Source: an uncultured Clostridia bacterium
GTDB lineage: Bacteria; Bacillota; Clostridia; Lachnospirales; CAG-274
Direction of reading: 5' to 3'
NCBI GenBank assembly: GCA_947624015.1
Contig: CANQIA010000004.1
Coordinates: 1-64,000, forward strand
DNA length: 64,000 nucleotides
Below are positions 54,598-62,050 of the stretch, one piece after another. How positions within the stretch are numbered: position 1 is the stretch's first letter; every line of letters begins with the position of its first letter. The notes under the pieces are model-generated. The model saw nothing but the letters and a program-made list of their open reading frames with translations, ran no database searches and was not told the DNA's origin. The position numbers and the translations under genes were made by a program.

Positions 54598-55494
54598 ATG
54601 ACAGGACTGATAATTGAAAACCGAAAACTTATTAAAACAAACCAAGCGCTTTCATCAGACAAAAGCGATCAGATCGTGCTTCTCAGTCCCGATGAATTTC
54701 AAAAAAGCGACCTTTGTAAAAACATTCCTGTTTCCAAGGGAAAATATTCCCACTTTGAAGCTCATCCCGAATATGTATTTATATCCCTTTCAATACCCGA
54801 CAAAACAAGCATTGGCGAATTTACGCCTGTCAGCTTATATATTATAAATAACAATGTGATATTTACCTCCAGCAAGGAATACACCGCAAATATTATCGAC
54901 AGGATAATAAAAGGTTCAAACAGTGAGATGACAATAAGCCGTTTTATATACTGCTTCTTATCTCAGCTAATAGACAAGGACATGGATTTTGTCGAAAAGC
55001 TTGAAAAAAGGCTTTCCGATACTGAGGAGATCGCCCTTAACTCAAATGCCGATAATTTTAACAAGCTCATAAGCATACCCAAAAAAACTCTTATGACATT
55101 TTACAGATACTATAATCATCTTACCGATATAGGAGAAGAACTCTTTACCGTGGACTCGCTTTTTACATCGGAGCATGAGGCAAGGCTTCTTGAACTGTTT
55201 ATAAATAAGGCGGAAAGACTTAAAAACGAAATAAGCTATCTCAGAGAATATGTTATACAGATACAGGAAATATATCAGACACAGATCGCAGCCAGACAAA
55301 ATGATATTATGAAGGTTCTTACAATAGTGACCACTATCGTGCTTCCTCTATCCCTTATTGCCGGCTGGTACGGTATGAATTTTAAGTATATGCCGGAGCT
55401 TATGTGGAAATACGGATATATTTACGTTATAGCGCTGAGCGCAGTCATAATTGTAATTTCTCTGATAATATTTAAAAAGAAAAAATATTTTTAA
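54598..55494 (+). CDS. CorA-family divalent cation transporter
   Basis: Pentameric Mg2+/Co2+ channel-type transporter, 298 residues from ATG 54598 (AAGGAGG upstream). A soluble N-terminal alpha/beta domain is followed by the long stalk helix (about 150-235) and two C-terminal membrane helices. The signature GMN is in AGWYGMNF after the first helix (TIVTTIVLPLSLIAGWYGM). The protein ends in a basic FKKKKYF tail. It starts a closely packed plus-strand run corA-hisJ-rdgB-yfcE-tex with gaps of 11 bp or less. Confidence 0.94.
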   Translation: MTGLIIENRKLIKTNQALSSDKSDQIVLLSPDEFQKSDLCKNIPVSKGKYSHFEAHPEYVFISLSIPDKTSIGEFTPVSLYIINNNVIFTSSKEYTANIIDRIIKGSNSEMTISRFIYCFLSQLIDKDMDFVEKLEKRLSDTEEIALNSNADNFNKLISIPKKTLMTFYRYYNHLTDIGEELFTVDSLFTSEHEARLLELFINKAERLKNEISYLREYVIQIQEIYQTQIAARQNDIMKVLTIVTTIVLPLSLIAGWYGMNFKYMPELMWKYGYIYVIALSAVIIVISLIIFKKKKYF

Positions 55495-55505
55495 AGGGAG
55501 GAAAT

Positions 55506-56306
55506 ATGTTTTCAGCAGATTATCACTTACACACAAGTTTTTCAATAGACAGCGAAGCCCCTATGGAAGCCGTTATATTGTCGGCTATAAGCAAGGGATT
55601 AGACGAAATAGCATTTACCGATCATGTGGACTATGATATGAAATATTACCCTGTCCCCGACTATGACAGCTATATTCCTGTGTTTAATGAGCTTAGGGAA
55701 AAATACAAAGACAAAATTAATATTGTGCTGGGCATTGAGATCGGTCTTGAAAACAAATGGGCTGACAAAATAAATGATATTACCGTCAGTTATCCCTTTG
55801 ATTTTATAATAGGCTCATCTCATTGCGTCCTTACAAAGGATCTTTATTTTGATCGTGATGAATTTTTCGGCGGCAGAACAAAAGAGGATGCCTATACCGT
55901 ATACTTTGAGGAGCTTTATAAAAATATACAGACCTGCCGCGATTTTAATGTGTACGGTCATATAGATTATATAAGCCGATACGGTATTTATGAAGATAAC
56001 TCTCTTATATACAAAGAGTATGCCGAGCTTATCGATAAATGCCTTATTTCCATAATAGAAAAAGGGAAAGGCATTGAAATAAACACTTCGGGCTTTCGTT
56101 ACGGCATAAACGGCACATACCCTTCCATGGATATACTCAAAAGATACAAGGAGCTTGGAGGAGAAATAATCACAGTCGGTTCAGACAGCCACAAGGTCGA
56201 GGATGTTGCCGATCATATAGATCACGCCTATGATATGATGAAAGAGGCAGGCTTTAAATATGTGAGTATATTCAGAAACCGAAAACCCCAATTTATAAAA
56301 CTATAA
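55506..56306 (+). CDS. hisJ: Histidinol-phosphatase, PHP family
   Basis: Dephosphorylates histidinol phosphate, the step before HisD. The 266 residues have PHP-domain metal motifs: DYHLHTSFSIDS at the N-terminus, IAFTDHVDYD, EIGLE, SSHCV, YGHIDYISRYG and the C-terminal TVGSDSHKVEDV. Length fits HisK/HisJ of Firmicutes. It supplies the function missing from the monofunctional hisB in the his operon, although it lies 22 kb away between corA and rdgB. GGGAGG precedes ATG 55506. Confidence 0.92.
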   Translation: MFSADYHLHTSFSIDSEAPMEAVILSAISKGLDEIAFTDHVDYDMKYYPVPDYDSYIPVFNELREKYKDKINIVLGIEIGLENKWADKINDITVSYPFDFIIGSSHCVLTKDLYFDRDEFFGGRTKEDAYTVYFEELYKNIQTCRDFNVYGHIDYISRYGIYEDNSLIYKEYAELIDKCLISIIEKGKGIEINTSGFRYGINGTYPSMDILKRYKELGGEIITVGSDSHKVEDVADHIDHAYDMMKEAGFKYVSIFRNRKPQFIKL

Positions 56307-56317
56307 AGAGGTCCATT

Positions 56318-56914
56318 ATGAAAAAAATTATATTTGCTACAAAAAATATGGATAAAATGAACGAGATAAGAGCCAAGCTTCCCGAATACGATGTGCTGAG
56401 CATGGAGGAAGCGGGTATCGATATAGACATAGACGAAAACGGAGCCACTTTTGAGGACAACGCCATTATAAAAGCCGAGGCTGTTATGAAGCTTTGCAAC
56501 GAGGTAGTTGTTGCGGATGATTCGGGACTTGAGATAGACTTTCTCAATAAAGCTCCCGGAGTTCTTTCAGCCAGGTTTTTAGGGCATGATACCTCCTATG
56601 ACTATAAGAACGCCAAAATACTTGAAATGCTTGAAGGGGTGCCTGATGACAAAAGGACCGCACGTTTTGTATGCGCTATGGCGGTAGCTTTTCCTCATGG
56701 CAATACAAAGGTCGTAAGAGGTACCATAGAGGGCATAATAGGACACAGTATAGAAGGAGATAACGGCTTTGGCTACGATCCGATATTCTATGTGCCTGAG
56801 CTGAATAAGACCACGGCGCAGCTTTCCATGGAGGAAAAAAACAAGATAAGCCATAGAGGTAAGGCTTTGGATATGGTAAGGAGGATATTGGATGAGGATA
56901 CTTGTAATAAGTGA
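56318..56914 (+). CDS. rdgB: XTP/dITP diphosphatase (RdgB/HAM1)
   Basis: House-cleaning enzyme that hydrolyses non-canonical purine triphosphates to monophosphates. The 198 residues contain IIFATKNMDKMNEIRAKL, the acidic VVADDSGLEIDFLNKAPGVLSARF, FGYDPIFYVPELNKTTAQLSMEEKNKISHRGKAL and the expected end. Length is standard. It lies 11 bp after hisJ and overlaps yfcE by 23 bp. Confidence 0.97.
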   Translation: MKKIIFATKNMDKMNEIRAKLPEYDVLSMEEAGIDIDIDENGATFEDNAIIKAEAVMKLCNEVVVADDSGLEIDFLNKAPGVLSARFLGHDTSYDYKNAKILEMLEGVPDDKRTARFVCAMAVAFPHGNTKVVRGTIEGIIGHSIEGDNGFGYDPIFYVPELNKTTAQLSMEEKNKISHRGKALDMVRRILDEDTCNK

Positions 56915-57380
56915 TACTCACAGAAGTTTGGGCAAGGTATATTCCGTGCTTAAGGATATAAATGATAAGATCGACGCCGTGATACACTGCGGCGATGTGG
57001 TGGACGATGTGTACAGGCTCAAGTCCATGTATCCCGACATGAAATTTTACAAGGTTAAAGGCAACTGCGATCACGGTTCATCGGAGCCGGAAGAAGAGCT
57101 ATTTACGATCGAGGGCAAAAAATTTTTTATTACCCACGGTCATAATTACAGCGTACATTGGAGCAGGGACAGGCTTTACTTTAGGGCGCTTGAAGTAGGT
57201 GCCGATATATGTATATACGGGCATACTCACATACCCCTTATTGAAAACAGCGGCGGCATTATACTTATGAATCCCGGAAGTCTTGCCCAGCCAAGAGGAA
57301 ACAGTACTTACAGCTATGGTATCGTCAAAATAGAAGACGGTATCCTAGTGCCTACAATAGTAGAATATAAACAGAGGTAA
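56892..57380 (+). CDS. YfcE/MJ0936-type metallophosphodiesterase
   Basis: Calcineurin-like phosphoesterase of 162 residues. Metal-binding motifs appear in order: ISDTHRSLG (DxH), HCGDVVDD (GDxxD), KGNCDHG (GNxD/H), ITHGHNY and YGHTHIPLIE (GHTH). The natural substrate is unknown; relatives hydrolyse phosphodiesters such as bis-pNPP. ATG 56892 lies inside the rdgB end, with AAGGAGG before it, so the two are coupled; tex follows 3 bp downstream. Confidence 0.93.
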   Translation: MRILVISDTHRSLGKVYSVLKDINDKIDAVIHCGDVVDDVYRLKSMYPDMKFYKVKGNCDHGSSEPEEELFTIEGKKFFITHGHNYSVHWSRDRLYFRALEVGADICIYGHTHIPLIENSGGIILMNPGSLAQPRGNSTYSYGIVKIEDGILVPTIVEYKQR

Positions 57381-57383
57381 AAT

Positions 57384-59525
57384 ATGGATATAATAAAAAC
57401 TTTGGCAGAAGAATTCAATATAAAAAAATCACAGGCGGAAAACACCGTAGCACTTATCGATGAGGGAAACACGATCCCTTTTATAGCCAGATACAGAAAG
57501 GAAATGACAGGCTCTCTTGACGATGTGGTGCTGAGAGATCTTTTTGACAGACTGGCTTATCTCAGAAATCTTGAGGAAAAAAGAGAGCAGGTAAGAAATC
57601 TCATTGCCGAACAGGAGAAGCTTACAGACGATATAAGCGCTTCTCTTGACAAAGCAAAGACCATTACGGAGATAGAGGATATATACAGACCGTTCAGACC
57701 TAAAAAAAGAACAAGGGCTACCATTGCAAAGGAAAAGGGTCTCGAGCCTTTGGCAACTGTCATACTTACACAGCTTATTGATTTTCCTGCGGAAAAAGAG
57801 GCTGAAAAATTCATTGATGCGGAAAAGGATGTAAATTCTGCCGAGGAGGCGATAGCAGGCGCTATGGATATAATAGCCGAGATAATTTCCGATGATGCGC
57901 AGATAAGAGCCATAGTAAGAAATCTGTCCATGAGCGGCATAGTAAATGTAAAGGCGGTTGACGAAAACGCCGAATCGGTATACGAGATGTACTACGATCA
58001 CAGCGAACCCATCAAAAAAATGCCGGGACACAGGATACTTGCCGTAAACAGAGGAGAAAAAGAGAAGATACTTACGGTTAAGATAGAACCTCCCATTGAA
58101 GCCATATACGGAAGACTTGAAAAAAGAATACTCAAGGGCAATCCCTATACGGATGATATTTTAAAGGCAGCCATAGACGACAGTTATAAGCGGCTTATAG
58201 CTCCCTCCATAGAGCGTGAGATAAGAAACGAGCTTACGAAAAAAGCCGAGGATGCGGGAATAAAGGTTTTTGGAGAAAATCTCAAGCAGCTTTTACTGCA
58301 GCCTCCTATAAAGGATAAAGTTGTGCTTGCTCTTGATCCCGGCTTTAGAACGGGATGTAAGGTAGCCGTAGTAGACGGTATAGGCAAGGTCTTGGATACC
58401 GGGGTAATATATCCCGTTCCGCCTCACAACAAGGTGGCTCAGGCAGAAAAAATAATATCCGATCTTATCGGTAAGCACGGCGTGGAGATAATCGCCATAG
58501 GCAACGGTACCGCTTCAAGGGAGACCGAGCTTTTTGTTGTGGAGCTTATCAAGAAAGAAAAGCTAAATATAAGCTATATAATAGTAAACGAAGCAGGAGC
58601 ATCGGTATATTCCGCATCAAAGCTTGGTTCACAGGAATTTCCCGAATATGACGTTGCGCTGAGAAGCGCCATAAGTCTTGGCAGAAGATTGCAGGATCCC
58701 CTTGCCGAGCTTGTTAAGATAGAGCCAAAGAGCATAGGCGTAGGTCAATATCAACACGACATGAACCAAAAAAGACTTGGCGAAGCCCTTGGCGGTGTTG
58801 TTGAAGACTGTGTAAACAGCGTAGGCGTTGACCTGAATACGGCTTCCCCTTCTCTTTTGTCTTATGTATCAGGAATAAACTCTACTATTGCAAAGAATAT
58901 ATTGTCATACAGAGAAGAAAACGGAAAATTCAGATCCCGCAAAGAGCTTTTAAAGGTTGCAAAGCTTGGACCCAAGGCATATGAACAGTGCGCCGGATTT
59001 TTAAGGATAACAGACGGCACAGAGCCTCTTGACAACACAGGCGTTCATCCCGAAAGCTATAAGGCGGCGCAGAAGCTTATCGAAATATGCGAATATTTAC
59101 CGGAGGATATTAAAAGCTCGGGGCTTAAGGGCATAGCTTCAAAAATAAAGGATAAGAGCAAAATGGCAGAAAGTCTTAATATCGGCGTGCCTACTCTGAT
59201 CGATATTATAAAAGAACTTGAAAAGCCCGGCAGAGATCCGAGAGATGAAATGCCTAAGCCCATACTTAAAAAAGACGTGCTTTCCATTGAAGATCTTAAG
59301 GAGGGTATGGTGCTTAAGGGTACTGTCAGAAATGTTATTGATTTTGGCGTATTTGTGGATATAGGCGTTCATCAAGACGGTCTTGTCCATATCTCACAAA
59401 TATGCAATAGGTTCATAAAGCATCCCCTTGAAGCTGTAAGCGTAGGGGATATAGTCGATGTAAAGGTTCTTGGAGTAGATATAAAAAAGCACAGGATCTC
59501 TCTGTCAATGAAGGATGTAAACTAA
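57384..59525 (+). CDS. Tex-type S1 RNA-binding protein
   Basis: Tex family nucleic-acid-binding protein of 713 residues, related to yeast Spt6 and thought to act in transcription or RNA turnover. The N-terminal helical region holds IPFIARYRKEMTGSLDD and the IYRPFRPKKRTRATIAKEKGLEPLA signature. The YqgF-like domain is at about 310-440 (LALDPGFRTGCKVAVVD), the helix-hairpin-helix domain at about 480-555 (VGVDLNTASPSLLSYVSGI) and the C-terminal S1 domain at about 640-710 (GMVLKGTVRNVIDFGVFVDIGVHQDGLVH). It ends the corA-hisJ-rdgB-yfcE-tex run. Confidence 0.96.
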   Translation: MDIIKTLAEEFNIKKSQAENTVALIDEGNTIPFIARYRKEMTGSLDDVVLRDLFDRLAYLRNLEEKREQVRNLIAEQEKLTDDISASLDKAKTITEIEDIYRPFRPKKRTRATIAKEKGLEPLATVILTQLIDFPAEKEAEKFIDAEKDVNSAEEAIAGAMDIIAEIISDDAQIRAIVRNLSMSGIVNVKAVDENAESVYEMYYDHSEPIKKMPGHRILAVNRGEKEKILTVKIEPPIEAIYGRLEKRILKGNPYTDDILKAAIDDSYKRLIAPSIEREIRNELTKKAEDAGIKVFGENLKQLLLQPPIKDKVVLALDPGFRTGCKVAVVDGIGKVLDTGVIYPVPPHNKVAQAEKIISDLIGKHGVEIIAIGNGTASRETELFVVELIKKEKLNISYIIVNEAGASVYSASKLGSQEFPEYDVALRSAISLGRRLQDPLAELVKIEPKSIGVGQYQHDMNQKRLGEALGGVVEDCVNSVGVDLNTASPSLLSYVSGINSTIAKNILSYREENGKFRSRKELLKVAKLGPKAYEQCAGFLRITDGTEPLDNTGVHPESYKAAQKLIEICEYLPEDIKSSGLKGIASKIKDKSKMAESLNIGVPTLIDIIKELEKPGRDPRDEMPKPILKKDVLSIEDLKEGMVLKGTVRNVIDFGVFVDIGVHQDGLVHISQICNRFIKHPLEAVSVGDIVDVKVLGVDIKKHRISLSMKDVN

Positions 59526-59555
59526 ATATCTTTTATATAAATTGATTTTTGCCTA

Positions 59556-59584
59556 TTGACAAATATACCGTTTCTATATATAAT
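59556..59584 (+). promoter_or_regulatory. Consensus sigma-A promoter with no protein gene downstream
   Basis: TTGACA (59556-59561), 17-base spacer, TATAAT (59579-59584): both boxes and the spacing are exact consensus. It points into an intergenic stretch with no reading frame, bounded by a strong palindrome at 59775-59808. Confidence 0.8.
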
Positions 59585-59596
59585 TAACTCATACAA

Positions 59597-59635
59597 AGGC
59601 GTTACGGCTATGGCTGTGACGCCTTATTTTGTTTA
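59597..59635 (+). terminator. Alternative local hairpin, possible tex terminator
   Basis: AAGGCGTTAC and GTGACGCCTT (one mismatch) around a 9-nt loop, followed by ATTTTGTTTATT, 71 bp after the tex stop. It uses the same bases as the long-range stem of the candidate small RNA, so both cannot form at once. Confidence 0.45.
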
Positions 59636-59774
59636 TTGAAATGATCTGCTTTGCGTTGAACAGATACTCTTTTTTATTTATATAATATTAAAACCTTGTA
59701 AATAAAAACTCCTTCCTCTGTGCTTTTATTTATATATTGTATCATTAAACAAAATGCCGTAACGTCTTTGTAGT

Positions 59775-59808
59775 ATAAAAATAGCGGACATATGTCCGCT
59801 ATTTTTAT
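59775..59808. terminator. 34-bp perfect palindrome, bidirectional terminator
   Basis: ATAAAAATAGCGGACAT followed immediately by its exact complement. T-runs on both strands make it a terminator for the candidate small RNA (plus) and for uxuA (minus). Confidence 0.88.
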
Positions 59809-59836
59809 TGGTCTGCCATACCGACATACCGTCTAT

Positions 59837-60880
59837 TCAGCTTTTTGATATCGCTTCCCATAAGCCGTTTAAATAGGTGGCGCCAAGCGCTCTGTCGTAA
59901 AGTCCGTAGCCTGCCCTTCCCGTTTCGCCCCATATCATTCTGCCATGATCGGGACGTATATATCCGTTAAAGCCGTTATTGTAAAGCGCCTTCATTATTT
60001 CGTACATATCCAACGAGCCGCAGGAGGACAAGTGAGCTCTTTCCTCAAAGCCGTTATCCAACACGGCTACATTGCGCATGTGAACAAAGTGTATCCTGCC
60101 CATTGCGGCATACTTTGCCGCCATTTTTGCAACATCATTCTTGTTTGAACAGCCCAGAGAGCCTGTACACAATGTGATGCCATTATGCGGATCATCAACA
60201 AGAGAGAGAAATCTGTCCAATTTTTTTTCATTTGTTATTATTCTTGGCAGACCAAATATGCTCCAGCACGGGTCATCCTCATGTATCGCCATGTTTACAT
60301 TACACTCTGCCGCAACAGGTATTATCCTTTCAAGGAAATATTTAAGATTATCCCATAATTCTTCCTCTGTGATCGCATTGTACTGTGCGACTATATCTTT
60401 AAGCTCTTCCCTTGTATAGCTGGAATCCCAGCCCGGAAGCGTCAGATCGCTTTGGCTTTTAAGCGGATCAACCTTGTCCACCTGCTCCTGATAATACACA
60501 AGAGTTGTAGAGCCGTCGGGCAAAACATGATCGAGCTGCGTTCTTGTCCAATCAAATACCGGCATAAAATTATAGCATATACACTTAATGCCCGCTTCTG
60601 CCACACGTCTGATATTCTCGCAATAGTTTTCAATATAAATATCTCTTGAGGGTTTTCCCAGCTTGATATCCTCATGAACGGGAATACTTTCTATAACATC
60701 AAATCCAAGACCGTTTTTCTCCACAAGCTCCTTAAGTCTGCCTATGCTTTCTCTGCTCCATACCTGACCTACGGGTACATCATACACGGCAGTCACTATT
60801 GACTGCATACCGGGTATCTGTTTTATTTTCTCAAGTGTTACCTTATCATCCTCTCCATACCATCGAAACGCCAGTTTCAC
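59837..60880 (-). CDS. uxuA: Mannonate dehydratase
   Basis: Dehydrates D-mannonate to 2-keto-3-deoxygluconate in the glucuronate branch of hexuronate breakdown. The 347 residues match Uxu[24 protein letters not shown] at the N-terminus, [58 protein letters not shown] and the C-terminal [11 protein letters not shown]. Start is GTG 60880 after AAAGGAGG. It lies 86 bp past the dut stop and the terminator between them, so it is probably a separate unit. Its presence fits the pectin and uronate theme of the secreted esterase, though no other uronate gene is nearby. Confidence 0.97.
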   Translation of the reverse strand: MKLAFRWYGEDDKVTLEKIKQIPGMQSIVTAVYDVPVGQVWSRESIGRLKELVEKNGLGFDVIESIPVHEDIKLGKPSRDIYIENYCENIRRVAEAGIKCICYNFMPVFDWTRTQLDHVLPDGSTTLVYYQEQVDKVDPLKSQSDLTLPGWDSSYTREELKDIVAQYNAITEEELWDNLKYFLERIIPVAAECNVNMAIHEDDPCWSIFGLPRIITNEKKLDRFLSLVDDPHNGITLCTGSLGCSNKNDVAKMAAKYAAMGRIHFVHMRNVAVLDNGFEERAHLSSCGSLDMYEIMKALYNNGFNGYIRPDHGRMIWGETGRAGYGLYDRALGATYLNGLWEAISKS

Positions 60881-60937
60881 AATATATCATCCTCCTTTGT
60901 CTTTGATCCTATTATCTGTAAATAAGGAAGATTTATA

Positions 60938-60966
60938 CTAAAAAAAGCACAGAGATGTGCTTTTTA
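60938..60966 (-). terminator. Terminator of nrdD-nrdG-dut
   Basis: On the minus strand AAAAAGCACA and TGTGCTTTTTTT form a stem with a 4-nt loop and T-run, abutting the dut stop codon. Confidence 0.82.
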
Positions 60967-61479
60967 TTACTTTCCGCTGCTGCCTAAAGCTCCTTTGCCT
61001 CTTTCTGAGGGAAAAGACATAAGCTCTTCATAAGATATTTCCGCTCTTTCAAGCTCGTTGTGTACACTGTGTACTACGCCCTGAAAAAGCGCTTTGGTAT
61101 AGGGGTATATGATACAAGTGCTTTCTATTATCTCCTTTGCCGATAAGGGAAGCTTATCCATATCCAACTTACTTATTACAACAGGCTTATCGTTTGTATT
61201 TGTTGTGGCTAAAAACCACTCTCCTCTGTAGCTTGAATCGATGACTCCTGCGCTGTACTTGATACCTTTGCTGCCTGTTGAGCCTCTCTCATATATCTGG
61301 ATATAGTAATCCACAGGTATAGCGCTGGCAAGACCCGTAGGCACAAGCCTTGTGCTGTGAGGAGGGATAATAAAATAATCCTCATCAAAGCAGGGATAAA
61401 TATCAAGCCCTGCATTCCATATATCTCTGTCGGGAATTTTGGCATTCGGTCTTACCTTTGCAAAATAAATCTTATCCAT
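60967..61479 (-). CDS. dUTPase-like nucleotidohydrolase
   Basis: Predicted trimeric dUTP diphosphatase, 170 residues from ATG 61479 (AGGAGATATT upstream); the frame before it lies in nrdG. Family motifs are seen: NAGLDIYP (motif 1), ERGSTGSKGI (motif 2), the catalytic-Asp loop GVIDSSYRGEW (motif 3) and the C-terminal Gly-rich arm RGKGALGSSGK (motif 5). It is longer than the usual 145-150 residues because of an insertion between motifs 3 and 5. A dCTP-deaminase-like activity cannot be excluded. Position behind nrdD-nrdG fits dNTP supply: removal of dUTP and provision of dUMP for dTMP. Confidence 0.88.
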   Translation of the reverse strand: MDKIYFAKVRPNAKIPDRDIWNAGLDIYPCFDEDYFIIPPHSTRLVPTGLASAIPVDYYIQIYERGSTGSKGIKYSAGVIDSSYRGEWFLATTNTNDKPVVISKLDMDKLPLSAKEIIESTCIIYPYTKALFQGVVHSVHNELERAEISYEELMSFPSERGKGALGSSGK

Positions 61480-61487
61480 AATATCTC

Positions 61488-61979
61488 CTAATCCTTGTAA
61501 AGCACTACCTCGCCCTTTTCGAGAGTAGCCTTTACATCTATGGTTCTCTGATTGGAGGAGCCTTTCCACGGAAGCTGATTGTCCTTAAGCTCTTCCATAA
61601 ATTTACCGTCAATGACCACATCCAGATATTTCACTATATCCAGGTTGCTTATCTGTTCCCACAAAAATCCCGTATAGAGCCAAATATTTTTATGTGGATA
61701 CTTTTCTTTGAATTTTTTGGCGATACGTGTTACCTCAGCCCTGTTATCCGGATGAAGGGGATCTCCGCCGCTGAATGTAAGACCTGAGATATATCCCTTT
61801 GCCAAACCTTCAAAAAGCTCTCTTTCGGCGCCGTCGTCAAAGGGAAGTCCTCCGTTTATATCCCATGTAATGGGATTTTGACAATTTGGACAATGATGAG
61901 TACAGCCGCTTACCCAAAGCACCATTCTCAATCCCTCGCCATTTAACATATCATCATGAGTTATATTATGATATCTCAT
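61488..61979 (-). CDS. nrdG: Anaerobic ribonucleotide reductase activase (radical SAM)
   Basis: Generates the glycyl radical on NrdD using SAM and a [4Fe-4S] cluster. The 163 residues show the radical-SAM cysteines in VSGCTHHCPNCQNP (CxxxCxxC), the GLTFSGGDPLHP motif and NIWLYTGFLWEQI, as in class III activases. AAAGGAG precedes ATG 61979. It lies 71 bp behind nrdD with a strong hairpin between, and overlaps the region just before the dut start. Confidence 0.97.
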   Translation of the reverse strand: MRYHNITHDDMLNGEGLRMVLWVSGCTHHCPNCQNPITWDINGGLPFDDGAERELFEGLAKGYISGLTFSGGDPLHPDNRAEVTRIAKKFKEKYPHKNIWLYTGFLWEQISNLDIVKYLDVVIDGKFMEELKDNQLPWKGSSNQRTIDVKATLEKGEVVLYKD

Positions 61980-62001
61980 TTTTCGGTTTCTCCTTTACAG
62001 A

Positions 62002-62035
62002 ACAAATAAGTGCCAAAAAGCTGGCACTTATTTGT
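62002..62035 (-). other. Intercistronic hairpin between nrdD and nrdG
   Basis: Perfect 14-bp stem ACAAATAAGTGCCA/TGGCACTTATTTGT with a 6-nt loop, 15 bp after the nrdD stop. There is no T-run, so an mRNA processing or stabilising element is more likely than a terminator; it may lower nrdG expression relative to nrdD. Confidence 0.6.
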
Positions 62036-62050
62036 AATTGTAATATTTAT

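Larger units (their letters stand above)
59591..59810 (+). ncRNA. Candidate structured small RNA, about 220 nt
   Basis: The predicted transcript runs from about 59591 to the palindrome at 59775-59808. Its 5' end (59592-59608, TACAAAGGCGTTACGGC) pairs over all 17 positions, one G-U, with 59756-59772. Directly inside, ATTTTGTTTA (59626-59635) pairs with 59746-59755 and ATGAT (59641-59645) with 59741-59745, giving a closed rod. The 17 nt left out on the 5' strand (59609-59625) allow a competing local hairpin, AAGGCGTTAC (59597-59606) with GTGACGCCTT (59616-59625). No reading frame. It could be a 6S-like or novel regulatory RNA; a terminal-inverted-repeat mini-element with TA ends is the alternative. 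Confidence 0.55.

Noticed and set aside
59592-59772. Tc1/mariner-type mini-element with TA ends
   Set aside because: The 17-bp inverted ends begin and end in TA, but the exact promoter just outside, the stacking inner stem and the adjoining terminator are better explained by an RNA gene; not excluded.
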